Assembly (NCBI GenBank): GCA_007258455.2
Contig: VDFB02270651.1
Span: 702,361,360 to 702,425,359 of the forward strand
DNA: 64,000 nt
Direction: 5' to 3'
Source of the DNA: Sequoia sempervirens
Taxonomy: Eukaryota; Streptophyta; Pinopsida; Cupressales; Cupressaceae
Shown here: positions 36,458 to 46,696 of the stretch, one piece after another
How the letters are laid out: each line of letters opens with the position of its first letter
Numbering within the stretch: position 1 is the first letter of the stretch
Position numbers and translations under genes: made by a program
Notes under the pieces: generated by a model
What the model saw: the letters and a program-made list of their open reading frames with translations, nothing else
What the model was told of the DNA's origin: nothing
The model's database searches: none

Positions 36458-36870
36458 CACTAGTACACAAACAACAATATATGACTAACTTTAGTCACAT
36501 GACTACTAGTGGTTTATTTGTAGTCATTTATAACATCACTAAATTTATGACTAAACAATTTTAGTCATTAATTTGGTCATTGATTTAGTCATTTATTTAG
36601 TCATATTTTTTAGTCATTAATTTTAGTCATGTGACTATTTTAGTGGTTTATTTGTAATCATTTATAACACCACTAAATTTATGACTAAACTATTTTAGTC
36701 ATTTATTTGGTCATTAATTTAGTCGTTAATTTAGTCATTTAATTAGTCATGGTAGTGATTTTTTTAGTCATGTATTTAGTCAAATATTTAGTCATTGATT
36801 GTTGTTAACTGGTCATATATTTAGTCATATATTTAATCTTTAATTTAGTCATGTATTTAGTCATTACAAA
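36458..36870 (+). repeat. Left terminal repeat and subterminal repeat zone of the CACTA element
   Basis: After CACTAGTA comes about 400 bp in which TTTAGTCAT, TTTGGTCAT and ATGACTAAA recur roughly every 10-20 bp. A block of ~100 bp beginning GTGGTTTATTTGTAGTCATT (from about 36509) recurs at about 36642. An inner ACTAGTGG occurs near 36505. Confidence 0.88.
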
Positions 36871-37180
36871 TCAAATATAACTTAATTAATCCTCACAAAT
36901 TTATACATATAAAATTCAAGTATCATAGATATTCAAATGTTAAAAAACACCATGAAATGAAGACTAAAAAGATTGAACAAATATGATTGATCAGACACAA
37001 ACAAAAATAGATTACAAATCAAGAGGAGCCACAACACAGTATTTATGAGTGGAGAAAAAACCACTCTGAAAATTTACTTCATTAAGCCTCATTGGAAAAT
37101 AAAAATCTCATTGGTTACATTCAATGTCTCAGTGACACTGTACAACTTACAGACACTATATAAATAGAATACTCCTATTT
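36871..37180. other. CACTA interior without recognisable features
   Basis: AT-rich sequence with no ORF of note. TATAAATAG occurs at about 37159, but nothing downstream makes it a believable promoter. Confidence 0.4.
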
Positions 37181-37372
37181 TCATATACTTATACTATTTT
37201 CCCCTTCCTTAATTGCAGTCCTTTTGGAAGGGAAATGACCTCCTATAGGGGCTTGACCCATTTAATCCCCTTGCAAATCCACAACTTTTCCATTGCTATT
37301 GGTTTTGGCTCCTCCAAACTCTTCCTCGCTGGTATTCACCTTTCACTTCTTCAATTTGGAGTTGCAACCTGA
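37181..37372 (-). pseudogene. Possible last exon of the captured phosphatase gene, or an unrelated exon
   Basis: On the minus strand a consensus acceptor (TATTTTCAG) at about 37373 is followed by a Lys/Glu/Gly-rich frame including E-E-E-F-G-G-A-K-T-N-S-N-G-K-V-V-D-L and P-I-G-G-H-F-P-S-K-R-T-A-I-K. It lies downstream of the phosphatase exons on the same strand, and such hydrophilic tails occur at the C-terminus of these phosphatases, but I cannot confirm homology. Confidence 0.35.
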
Positions 37373-37621
37373 AAATAAGGTTTCAAAATTTGCACATCAA
37401 AAACTCAGAAAAGTCAATATTACAAGAGAAAATCTGTCATTTATCTACATGGTGTTGTTTTATTAAGATAGCATATTATTGAATAATTGATCTAATAGCT
37501 GATTTCTGTATGAATGCAAGTATTCTTGTATATTCCACACCTTGTAAATTTTCCACAAGTTATAAATAAAGGGAAACCTCCCCTAATGATTTTAACAAAA
37601 AGTATAGGATGCTGCACTTAC

Positions 37622-38244
37622 ATGAAGTATGTCCACTGGGTCAAAGCTTTTGTGACCTTCCCTCATGACATGTTCATTTCCATGACACTCAACCCTCTCT
37701 GTAATGTTATCAAATTTCTGGAACAACCTCATACCAATTAGACAGCTAATTTGAATCATCAATGATAAAATAATAATAACAATAAATAAAGAGCTTGCCA
37801 CCAAAATGATCATTAATCAGGAAGAGAAAAAAAGCTAAGACTAAATTTTAGTACTAGAGGTTGATAAGTTCTCAACTAATATTCCATCTGGAAAACACCG
37901 CCAAAAAAAGTCAGGGCAAGGTCGGTCAAATGCATCTTTCACAACATCAGTTACAACAATAGTTACAAGTACTGAGAACAAAAGCCCTGTCATAGACTCA
38001 GATCAAGAATTTCAACTTATTAGTAGCTGTCCTAAATCAATTGAAATATAAAACCATTTATACAAAGACAAAATGCAAAGAAAATAAGAATGTTACCTAG
38101 AATAGCATGGTGGAACTCATTAATATTTATGTGAAAAAAATAGTAGATACAAATTACAATGGATGGTACAACTACTGCAAGTATCTGATAACAATTAACA
38201 CCCTTCTTGAGCACTCGATTTGTTTGTAACATAAGATGATTCAC
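37622..38244 (-). pseudogene. Lipid phosphate phosphatase (PAP2 family) gene fragment with introns
   Basis: Three exons read on the minus strand. Exon 38244-38097 ends E-F-H-H-A-I-L-G at a GTAACA donor. Exon 37986-~37880, after acceptor ATGACAG, reads G-L-L-F-S-V-L-V-T and then [19 protein letters not shown], containing the K-x(n)-R-P phosphatase motif. Exon 37745-37622 reads C-H-G-N-E-H-V-M-R-E-G-H-K-S-F, then P-S-G-H-T-S (second motif) after a 2-bp GA insertion that shifts the frame, and ends at a GTAAGT donor. In the family these lie in this order in a membrane enzyme that dephosphorylates phosphatidic acid and related lipids. The gene is incomplete and frameshifted. Confidence 0.8.
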
Positions 38245-38710
38245 TATACTTTGGCTATCTTCTTGTTATATTCAAGAAATTGGAGAATATTTGTAGAATG
38301 TGCAACCTTGGTGTTAACATAGACCCAAAAATCAACTTCTAATACCATCTACAATCTGCATTTTCAAGGTGTAAAATTGGAAGTATGTTCAAGTTGATCA
38401 CTCTCTTTGAGACTAATACTACTCATTTTTGCAGTTGTTGGAACACATCAAAATTAAATAAATCAACTGAAAAAAGAATAGAACAACAACCTAACACAAG
38501 TGTGGATCAACAACACCCTAATAACTAGTGTAATTAGGGTACCTACAACCATTGATAGGTCCAAGATACTTAAAATCATTGATGTAAGTGTACTGAAATC
38601 TTTTGGTAACTCCCTCACAGGTAATGGCACATTCCAATCATTGATGTGGAAGATCTCAGTTGTTGTGTTTTGATATCATGTTAAACTATGGTCTATGGAT
38701 TTCAATATTG
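38245..38710. other. CACTA interior between phosphatase and PPR fragments
   Basis: AT-rich sequence with stops in all frames. No family is recognised. Confidence 0.4.
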
Positions 38711-38842
38711 TAGGATATGCACAAAAGGATTTGTTGAGAAGGCTTTAGAAACTTTCAAGCAAATGCAATTGGCAAGTGTAAAGCCAGATTCCACAACCTT
38801 TGCCAGCATACTCCCTGCTTGTAATAAAACTCATCAAATGGT
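38711..38842 (+). pseudogene. PPR repeat fragment 1
   Basis: The frame reads Q-K-G-F-V-E-K-A-L-E-T-F-K-Q-M-Q-L followed by V-K-P-D-S-T-T-F-A-S-I-L-P-A-C, one pentatricopeptide motif in the plant PLS style, about 40 codons. It breaks off into unrelated sequence on both sides. Confidence 0.75.
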
Positions 38843-39099
38843 TTATTCTTAGCATCATAAAATTGAAAACAAATGATTGACCTGAAGCAAAGAAAACAAT
38901 TAAATATCACAAAGTGAATGAGACACGAAGAATTGTTACGATTAACATTTCACTTGGAAATTGGAATTGTTGCGCCACTTTCACAATAGAGCAACATGTG
39001 AGTTTCTCCTCATAAAATCTTTGAACTCAGCCATTCATGAAAGAATTTCAAAGCATTTCCCGCAAATAATTACAAAAGATACATGGCGAATCCTTACCA

Positions 39100-39548
39100 T
39101 AAATCATGGATTTTGTGTTTTAGTAATGGACCATTTTTTTCTCAAGGCCACACCATTTTGTTGGAGATTGTAAGGAGTTGTGGATTCCTCCTGGCCAATT
39201 GAGAGTATCCTCCCATTTGAATTGAGACTAACCACCATATTTTACAATATCAAATGGACCACCACCTTTGTTCTCTCTATGAGAGGAGACAAAGGAGCAT
39301 TTTTTTAGTGTTATGTCTACCATGAAATCCATGGGAGGCACCAATTATTATATCATAGTTACCAAACTCAGACTTAACATAGACATTGGGCTCAACCTCA
39401 AACTCAACATGGAAACTCAACACTAACTCAAAATTTTGAAAATATCATGATATATAGAGATTTTTTAAGGTACATATTTTCCTATGCATTCGTCCCTAAA
39501 TCAATTTTAAAAATTATAAAAACCTAATCAATTGCAAGCTAATTTGAG
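39100..39548. other. Unassigned sequence between PPR fragments
   Basis: A minus-strand reading gives Trp- and Arg-rich short runs that might be transposon pol debris, but no motif is firm. The overlapping plus ORF at 38961-39173 is not recognisable. Confidence 0.3.
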
Positions 39549-39690
39549 TACAAAATGCTTGAAAGAGATGCCATCTCATGGAATACGATGATTGCGGGAT
39601 ATGCAAAAAATGGATTTGCTGAAAAGGCTTTAGAAACTTTCAGGCAAATGCAATTAGTAGGTGCATGGCTTAAATTTGATGGCCATAAAA
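39549..39690 (+). pseudogene. PPR repeat fragment 2
   Basis: M-L-E-R-D-A-I-S-W-N-T-M-I-A-G-Y-A and N-G-F-A-E-K-A-L-E-T-F-R-Q-M-Q-L form one PPR unit. A (TA)n run and AT-rich sequence follow to 39910. Confidence 0.75.
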
Positions 39691-39947
39691 CTGTATTTAG
39701 AGATTTTTTCTATAAAATACAATCAAAATTTTAAGAAGATTGTATCAGATGAAAGGAGAGATTTTGGATAGATTATCAAAATTTATATAATTATAATGAT
39801 ATATATATATATATATTTGATTTATATATAATTTTACTTACACTAAGGTACATCATAATGTTTTAAGGGAACCTTTGAATGGATAACCATCATTAATTTT
39901 TTTTTTGACAGGCAAGGTCGACTATCAAATGTAAGCCCTTAGAAGTT

Positions 39948-40632
39948 GTGAAGCTAAATTCCATGACCTATGCCAACATCCTTCCTGCCTATGCCAAAAT
40001 GGGAGCTTTGGAGCAGGGTTTGAACATCCATCAGAGCATAATAGATGGGGGATTTCTGTCAGATATTATGGTTGGAAATGCTCTGTTAGACATGTATGCA
40101 AAATGTGGAAATGTACACAAGGCACACAAACTCTTTGATGGAATGCCTCAAAGAGATGTCATCTCGTGGAATGCAATAATTGAAGGATATGCACAAAATG
40201 GATTTTTTGAAAAGGCTTTAGAAAATTTCAAGAAAATGCAATTAGCAGGTGTGAATACAAATTCCACAACCTATGCTAGCATCAAATTCCATGGCCTATG
40301 CCAACATCCTCCCTGCCTATGCCAAAATGGGAGCTTTGGAGAAAGGTTTGAACATCCATTAGGGCATAATAGATGGGGGATTTCTGTCAGATATTATGGT
40401 TGGAAATGCTTTGTTAGACATGTATGCAAAATGTGGAAATGTACACAAGGCACACAAACTCTTTGATGGAATGCCTCAAAGAGATGTCATCTCGTGGAAT
40501 GCAATAATTGCAAGATATGCACAAAATGGATTTGTTGAAAAGGCTTTAGAAACTTTCAAGAAAATGAAATTGGAAGGTGTAAAGCCAGATTTCGCAACCT
40601 TTTCCAGAATAGGAGATCATCGGCAAGAGTGA
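39948..40632 (+). pseudogene. PPR repeat fragment 3, internally duplicated
   Basis: Two copies of a three-motif PPR block: the first at about 39956-40280, the second from 40285 to 40615. Each contains A-K-M-G-A-L-E, D-I-M-V-G-N-A-L-L-D-M-Y-A-K-C-G-N and M-P-Q-R-D-V-I-S-W-N-A-I-I. The copies are offset by 328 bp and almost identical, with ~100 bp around the M-Y-A-K-C-G-N block unchanged. Because 328 is not a multiple of three the second copy is out of frame with the first, giving overlapping ORFs 39948-40466 and 40396-40632. Intact PPR proteins of this class bind organellar RNA; this cannot make one. Confidence 0.88.
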
Positions 40633-41040
40633 TAAACATCGGTAGGACTCAATGCATTGTCCCCCCGATGCTCCGATAGTACTTAAGTGCAAAATTCATT
40701 GGGAAGAGAATTTAATATCGGTGAGAGTTGGCTCAATGTCTCCCCGATACAATGATATGCATCAATCTTCATCAGGGACACTATGATTTTTCGATGGGAG
40801 TCATTGGTAAGTTCCTTCAATGGGGTGAAAGGATAAGTCACAATGGAAAGGTAAAAATCCATCAGCTAAAGAAACACCTATCGGTGGAATAGAGGAGCCT
40901 GTCCCACCGATAGCCCAAAAAGAATGAAAAGAGTAAAGTAGTGGAAGCATTAGAGAGACTCTCCAATATCGGTGGGAGTAATGCTGAAGTCTCACCGATT
41001 GCTCAACAACACTTGAATCTGATAAAACTTCACATCTGAC
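40614..41040. repeat. Insertion between PPR blocks with repeated ATCGGTGGGA-type words
   Basis: The PPR frame stops at about 40614 and resumes at about 41045. Between them ATCGGT and its complement ACCGAT recur about eight times, often as ATCGGTGAGA or CCCCGAT, with GTCTCCCCGATAC near 40748. Similar words occur at 52745-53040 in the LTR-like segment, so a shared transposon source is likely. Confidence 0.5.
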
Positions 41041-41044
41041 TGCA

Positions 41045-41590
41045 ATTATTGCTGGATATGCACAAAATGGATTTGTTGAAAACGCTTTAGAAACTTTAAA
41101 GTAAATGCAATTGGCAGGTATAAAGCCAAATTCCACAACCTTTGCTAGCATATTTCTTGCCTGTTCCAAAATGGGGGCTTTGGAAAAGGGTATGAACATC
41201 CATCAAATCATAAATAATAGAGGAATTTTGTCATATGTTGTAGTTGCAACTGCCCTAGTAGAAATGTATGCAAAATGTGGAAGCATTGACAAGGCATGTG
41301 AATTGTTTGACAGAATGCCTGAAAGAGATGCCATCTCATGGAATACGATGATTGTGGGATATGCACAAAATGGATTTTCTGAAAAGGCTTTAGAAACTTT
41401 CAAGAAAATGCAATTAGCAGGTGTGAAGCCAAATTCCACAACCTATGCCAACATCCTCCTTGCCTATGCAAAAATGGGAGCTTTGGAGCAGGGTATGAAC
41501 ATCCATAAGAGCATAACAGATGGGTGATTTTTGTTAGATATTATGGTTGGAAATGATCTGTTAGACATGTATGCAAAATGTGGAAATAGG
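41045..41590 (+). pseudogene. PPR repeat fragment 4
   Basis: About four successive PPR motifs occur in one frame with stops at 41103 and 41527. Landmarks are A-C-S-K-M-G-A-L-E-K-G-M-N-I-H, E-M-Y-A-K-C-G-S-I-D-K-A, M-P-E-R-D-A-I-S-W-N-T-M-I and L-D-M-Y-A-K-C-G-N. The frame is lost into unrelated sequence at about 41590. Confidence 0.88.
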
Positions 41591-41818
41591 AAACAATGGC
41601 ATACACACCCAGTCAACATACCATTTGGCTTAATTCTTGAGAACATAAAACACAGTGAAATAAGGTATGACCAAAATTTTGAATTACCTGATGCATCCCA
41701 ATCCAAGAAGTGCATTACACTTATGTTACAATGGACATGATACGATGATGAAAATTAATTACAAAACTACTAACATAAAATAATTTATTTCAAAGCAATC
41801 CAAGGATTAATCACAGAC

Positions 41819-41949
41819 CTTGAATCAAGCTTGAGAATCTATCTCAAGTTTATGATAGAATTCACACTCTTCCAAAGAAAACTCAATTTTCTTCAAGGTA
41901 ACAGTTTTCAGTGGTAACTTTATAATAGGCTCTCCATCAATGAAAGTAC
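41819..41949 (-). pseudogene. Single exon of a SNF2 ATPase (CHR28/FRG, RAD5/16-like)
   Basis: Minus-strand exon of 131 bp between acceptor TTTCTGTTTCTAG and donor GTCTGT. It reads G-E-P-I-I-K-L-P-L-K-T-V-T-L, then I-E-F-S-L-E-E-C-E-F-Y-H-K-L-E-I-D-S, the segment between the helicase halves of plant CHR28-type SNF2 proteins (family wording I-N-L-P-P-K-T-V-x-L and F-S-x-E-E-R-x-F-Y-x-K-L-E). In-frame TGA near the end replaces the expected Gln codon. No neighbouring SNF2 exon is present. The short length limits certainty about the subfamily. Confidence 0.7.
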
Positions 41950-42002
41950 CTAGAAACAGAAAAAAACAAGCATGCTTAGCATTGAATAAGAGACAAAGTT
42001 CT

Positions 42003-42160
42003 ACCATGTAGCTTTACTATATCCAGTAAGTTGTGAAAGACTGTGCAAATACAAATGCCATACATCAAACATGCCATCCAAATGGGTAAGATGCTCAAAA
42101 GTAATTTTACCTCTTCAACTTGTTGAACTGTGCAAATTCTCTAATTGCGTGTTGTTTTGC
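42003..42160 (-). pseudogene. NPF/PTR transporter, last captured exon
   Basis: The minus strand reads C-T-V-Q-Q-V-E-E-V-K-L-L-L-S-I-L-P-I-W-M-A-C-L-M-Y-G, matching the NPF family segment C-T-V-T-Q-V-E-E-V-K with L-P-I-W and the start of transmembrane helix 7. It lies downstream of the other NPF exons in gene order. The frame then degenerates before the SNF2 exon. Confidence 0.75.
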
Positions 42161-42304
42161 ACTCAAGGTATAATTCATCTTCAATTGTTGCTTTGTCAAG
42201 AAACCTGGAAAAAACAACACAAGGACATTCATTGATAAAATTCTCCGTAGATAGGGCTAAAATAAACACAAATGATAATTCCAAGAATTTGAACTAGCAT
42301 TATT

Positions 42305-42485
42305 CCCAAATATTATTACTGTCTACACTGACTTCCTTCAGCTTAGATGCCAGGTCGAGAAATTGCATCCAACGTCCCTTTGGTTTGGCATGCCATTCAA
42401 GAAACTTGGTGGACATCTTGAAATCCCCTTCAGCCTCATCAGTAAACCACTTCCCATTTGGTCCATTCCCCAGTTTGAAAACACA
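42305..42485 (-). pseudogene. Unidentified captured exon
   Basis: A clean minus-strand frame reads F-K-L-G-N-G-P-N-G-K-W-F-T-D-E-A-E-G-D-F and, further on, F-L-E-W-H-A-K-P-K-G-R-W-M-Q-F-L-D-L-A-S-K-L, about 58 codons without a stop, with plant-like codon use. I do not recognise the family. It sits where the NPF intron should be, between NPF exons. A further stretch at 42120-42208 (F-L-T-K-Q-Q-L-K-M-N-Y) may belong with it. Confidence 0.5.
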
Positions 42486-42599
42486 AAAATGATCTCTGTT
42501 GCAATTATTTGAGCCTGAACTCTAAAGTAGATTTCTGCTTAAATATGATAGCACTATATTTAAAGAAAACATTACCATGGAGTGCTTACCTGAACTCGT

Positions 42600-43158
42600 T
42601 TGTCTGCAAGAGTAATCTTCTTGATTCTATTAGAACCTCCTCTTCTTCTTAAATAGAAGCTAATTGATTTTGTTCTTGGGAAGGAATAGGGGCATTCCAT
42701 TTGAAGAATGCTGCAACAAACACATGGATGACTCGAGTGAGAGAGCTTCCACTTGATAGTTTGTTTCGGTAAAACCTAGTCCCACACAAGAACACAATAA
42801 TTTTCATTGCCACGGTAATGGAAAGAATGCCATATCCTACTCTCCATCCGACATTATCTTGGATGTACATGAGTACAGTGACCCCTGCAAAGCTTCCCAA
42901 GCAAAGACCAAAATACCACCAGTTAAAGAATGAACTTTTGTGCTTCTTCTCTATTGGGTTTTCATCATCAAATTGATCCACACCAAAGGCCTGTAAGCAT
43001 GGCTTGTAACCCCTTGACCCCAAAGCAACCAAGTAAAGTGAGAAGAAAAAAAACCCAATCTTGAACGATGATGCTTTGGAGCAAGATTCTATTTTATACT
43101 TGCATCCTGAGGGTTTGAGACTCTTGAGAGAGGCTGATAGAGTCAACAAGATTAGCCC
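42600..43158 (-). pseudogene. NPF/PTR transporter, large middle exon
   Basis: Acceptor TGTAACAG precedes G-L-I-L-L-T-L-S-A at 43158, and donor CAG/GTAAGC follows at 42600. The frame contains K-P-C-L-Q-A-F-G-V-D-Q-F-D-D-E and K-K-H-K-S-S-F-F-N-W-W-Y-F-G-L-C-L-G, the most conserved block of plant nitrate/peptide transporters (12 membrane helices, proton-coupled uptake), then G-W-R-V-G-Y-G-I. A single TAA at 42647 breaks it near the large cytosolic loop. Confidence 0.9.
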
Positions 43159-43374
43159 CTGTTACATTCCATTATATGATGTGTTACTTGGATATGTTAA
43201 AATATAGGAAAATGAAAACCTATTCAGCTATTTTGAAAGAAAGTGGACATTTGATTCAATTTTCAACAAGTGCACAAACTCAGAGTATGATTTTTAGTTT
43301 CTATATTCCCAAGAACTCCTAAATTTGTAGATAATACTGGTTAAGGAATTTGTTCCATATTACTCTACCCATCG

Positions 43375-43638
43375 ATCATAATGCAAAGGAAAAGGATTTT
43401 GTGAAGGAAAAGAATGCTGAAAAGCAAATAGATGAGTGAACAAACAAGGATTGTCCAGTACCAACCCAAATATGAATCAACAACAAAAGATCCCAAAAAA
43501 GGCAACATGTATTGTACCCCTGACCATATGTTCACATTTCTTGTAGCAGTGGCAGTGCTTTCATTCAAAACACTTGTTAGATAAATTATCAAATTTGAAG
43601 ATATGCCAACATGAGCAAACCTCTCTACAATCTCCACC
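43375..43638 (-). pseudogene. NPF/PTR transporter, upstream exon
   Basis: Acceptor TGCTCACAAG precedes G-V-E-I-V-E-R-F-A-H-V-G-I-S-S-N-L-I, then T-A-T-A-T-R-N-V-N-I-W-S-G-V and L-P-F-L-G-S-F-V-V-D-S-Y-L-G, covering helices 1-2 of NPF proteins. The E-x-x-E-R proton-coupling motif reads E-I-V-E-R, so both Glu and the Arg are kept. The 3' splice site of the exon is unclear; GTAGAG after I-M-I-D-G is one candidate. The first coding exon is absent. Confidence 0.85.
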
Positions 43639-43649
43639 CTTGTGAGCAA

Positions 43650-46600
43650 AAAATAAATGTAATGGTTGAAATCAAGATAAAATAACCGTGAATAGATAGA
43701 ATCATCAAAAGCAAAGAAGAAAAGGGTTGCTCATGTTGACAAAAAAATCTACAATCTCTAAGTATAGAAGGACAAGTAGCTCAGTGTTATTGTTATAGGA
43801 CCCCAACACCAAATGAGAGGTAATTAGGATGATTTCTAACTGATCCTTGCAAATTATCAACTTAAAATAAGAATTTATTCAATACATTCAGAAAGAACAA
43901 CCATAAAATAATCTTTCATTCTTGAAACACAGATTGAAACAAAATAACTATGTTCTATACCCTCTTATTTACTAACTCATATTAGTGTAAACCAACTATT
44001 GTAATCTAAATTGTTAATGTCCCCAATGTTCCATAGTAAGTTGAGCTTGAAAACATGAATACAAGAAACATATCATATACCATGATTCCAAACATTGATG
44101 TTATCAACTTTCTGTCATAGATTTTTCAGAAGCATTCTTAGTGTTGGTAATAATTTTGTAAAACCTCCAAAACTCCCAAAAAAGAGAGCATATTCATACA
44201 CACCAATTATAAAAAGGGATTCCTTCCATGTTCTAGTGTGAACTCTAATAATAGAGTGGCCATGGGGTCCACTGATCCATCTTTAACAAATTCCATCCTC
44301 GTAGATGGTCCACTGATCCATCTGCTAGGAACACACTACTAGGTTTGAGATTTTTGTTGTCACATCCCCGCACACTCCATATTTTCATTTTTGTACTAAA
44401 TGTTGAAAATGGTTGCCAACATCAAAAAGATACCTACTCTAGTATTATTTGAATTTTTCTATAAAATATGCTTAGCATGTGGTAACTAAATGCTTTATAA
44501 TTGAGTAATATAAACTCAAATAGATACTTTCTAATCAATGAAATTTATTGATGCAGACAAGGTGGAGAAACTCACATTTAGACCAAAAATGATCAAACTT
44601 CAACAAGACATCAACCCTTGAAGTCACAATCACCCAATCTGCCCTTAAGACACCAATAGAGGCTACTAGCCTTCAAAGTGTAACAAATTGAGACATCTTT
44701 TAGAAAAGGCCGTCCAATAGCCAATCAAGCATCAAACTAGACTTGTTTCAGTTTGGAAATCACTTTCCTAAAAGATCACCAAGGGTTCCTTTACAACAAC
44801 ACAGAGATTCAATAGGCTTTCCTACCCAAAAGGCTACTAAATTAGCCTATTTTCCAAAGGAGGTACCACAAAAACTTATGAGGAACTCAATATAAAAATG
44901 GGGCAGCACTTTTCACATGTCCAAACCCCAAATTCCACTAGTGGTTCTCTTCTGTATGGCCTCTAGGTTCCTTATTCCTCAAACCCTCATTTTTAGGCTA
45001 AAACATAGGGTTTATTAAAAATATGATGCCCAAAATTATTTAGATCCTACCAACCAATAAAACACATTAGTATACACCCCCTCATGCTCAAAATTTCATA
45101 AAACCACCAGTCCTAACAACTCATATTCATATTCACCATTCTAGCCTTCATTTTCTTACCACTTTACAAAGAAATTGTTGGTACTCCAAGCATCAAGCCC
45201 TCACACCCACCATGAGTCCCCTCTACCCTAAATTATCACCATAACATTAGAAACCACTAAAAAATCCCAATCCCACCAAGATATAGAAGAAACAATAGGT
45301 GGATGGGGTCTAAAACAACATTTAGACTATCAAAACCCTATGGCAGGGTAAATAGACCTGCAACCACAAAAATGAGAAAAAACTAGCACTCCATTGAGTA
45401 TTAGGCGTTCAAATTGCTTGGAGAATGATGTTAATACATGCCCCTACAAATAACAAAATAATTTACAAGAAAATTCCTTATGTACGGACTATATCATAGT
45501 AACAAATGGAAAGAAAACAGAGAAATCTAAAGATTACAATTATGAGAACAATGAATTGTTGATTGATTTCTTCAAGAGAGACTTTACATTGGTGCATCCT
45601 AGATATTTTAAAGGTTTACCAACTATCTTTAACTTCTTACACCCACCAAACTACCTTTCAAACCATTGTGACTGTTGGTCTTTTCCTTTACAAGTATTTT
45701 TGCATTAATAACATCATTACAATTTAGGAAGCAACCTTACATAATTTGACATCCCCTTATATGTTACCCCTCCAAAAGACTCACATACACAACATAATGG
45801 TTTTTATGACCTTATTTAACATACTAAGACCTCACTCACCAAAATCCTCTAAAACTCATGATTACATATGTTCTTTACATTATGGAGCAATTTGACATAT
45901 TTCACCATTGTTACCCAAGATGACTCTTCCAAACACCTAGTAGGACTAAGTTAAGCCTAAATACATTAAAGAGTGGTCTTAATGACCTTATTTAGCATAA
46001 TAAACTCAAAATGTAACAAATTCCTAAAGCCTACTTAAAATCATCATCCATTTTAATGGTGCCCCTGCACCAGTTATTGAAGTGAAACTTATACCAAAAA
46101 AAAATGATCTTTATATTGCCTCATATATTCAAAATGTATCATGAGAGTGTAGGTAACTCTACAGTGAGGATGATAAGTAAAATATACCTGACAGCCATCA
46201 AACCACTAGGAAACAAAGCTAGTCTCTACAAGAACATAACATGTTTACATAAGCATCAAACGAATTCTAATTTTTGACACATTTTTTAAGTCCAATAATA
46301 AAAATATTAAAAATACACATGCTGTTATCAAGTTAAAAGAAATTGCATAAGCATACTCCAATATAATTTAAAACCATAAACCATTAGAGAACATATGACC
46401 ATAACTTGGAAATTCAATTGTGTGCATCTATTGGAAACATCAAAAGATACCATTAAACTAATATTTATTGTAGAAGCTTTGATGTTCTCTTTTGAAAAAT
46501 AAATCTATTGTAACAATCTTCTCAAATTTGTTTGCAAAAAACTGCTTCCAAAGAAGACATGTTATAACTTATAAGACTATTTATTTTCTTTGAACTTGTA

Positions 46601-46690
46601 GAGGAGCTAAATAAGGGGAAAAAAACTATCAAATGCATCAAATAAACTCTATAAGGGAAACTCCCAGTATGATTTGAATTTGTGAGATTC
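43650..46690. other. 3-kb CACTA interior without recognisable features
   Basis: AT-rich sequence, stops in all frames. A short direct repeat GTCCACTGATCCATCT occurs twice near 44265 and 44310. No LTR, gene or RNA is recognised. Confidence 0.5.
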
Positions 46691-46696
46691 AACCCC

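Noticed and set aside
37159..37168. TATAAATAG as a promoter
   Set aside because: No gene starts downstream on the plus strand; in AT-rich sequence such a word is expected by chance.
38711..41590. A functional PPR gene
   Set aside because: The pieces are separated by unrelated DNA, contain stops and frameshifts, and lack a start region and a C-terminal E/DYW domain.
42003..43638. A functional NPF transporter gene
   Set aside because: The first exon and most of the C-terminal half are absent, a TAA lies in the large exon, and a foreign exon interrupts it.
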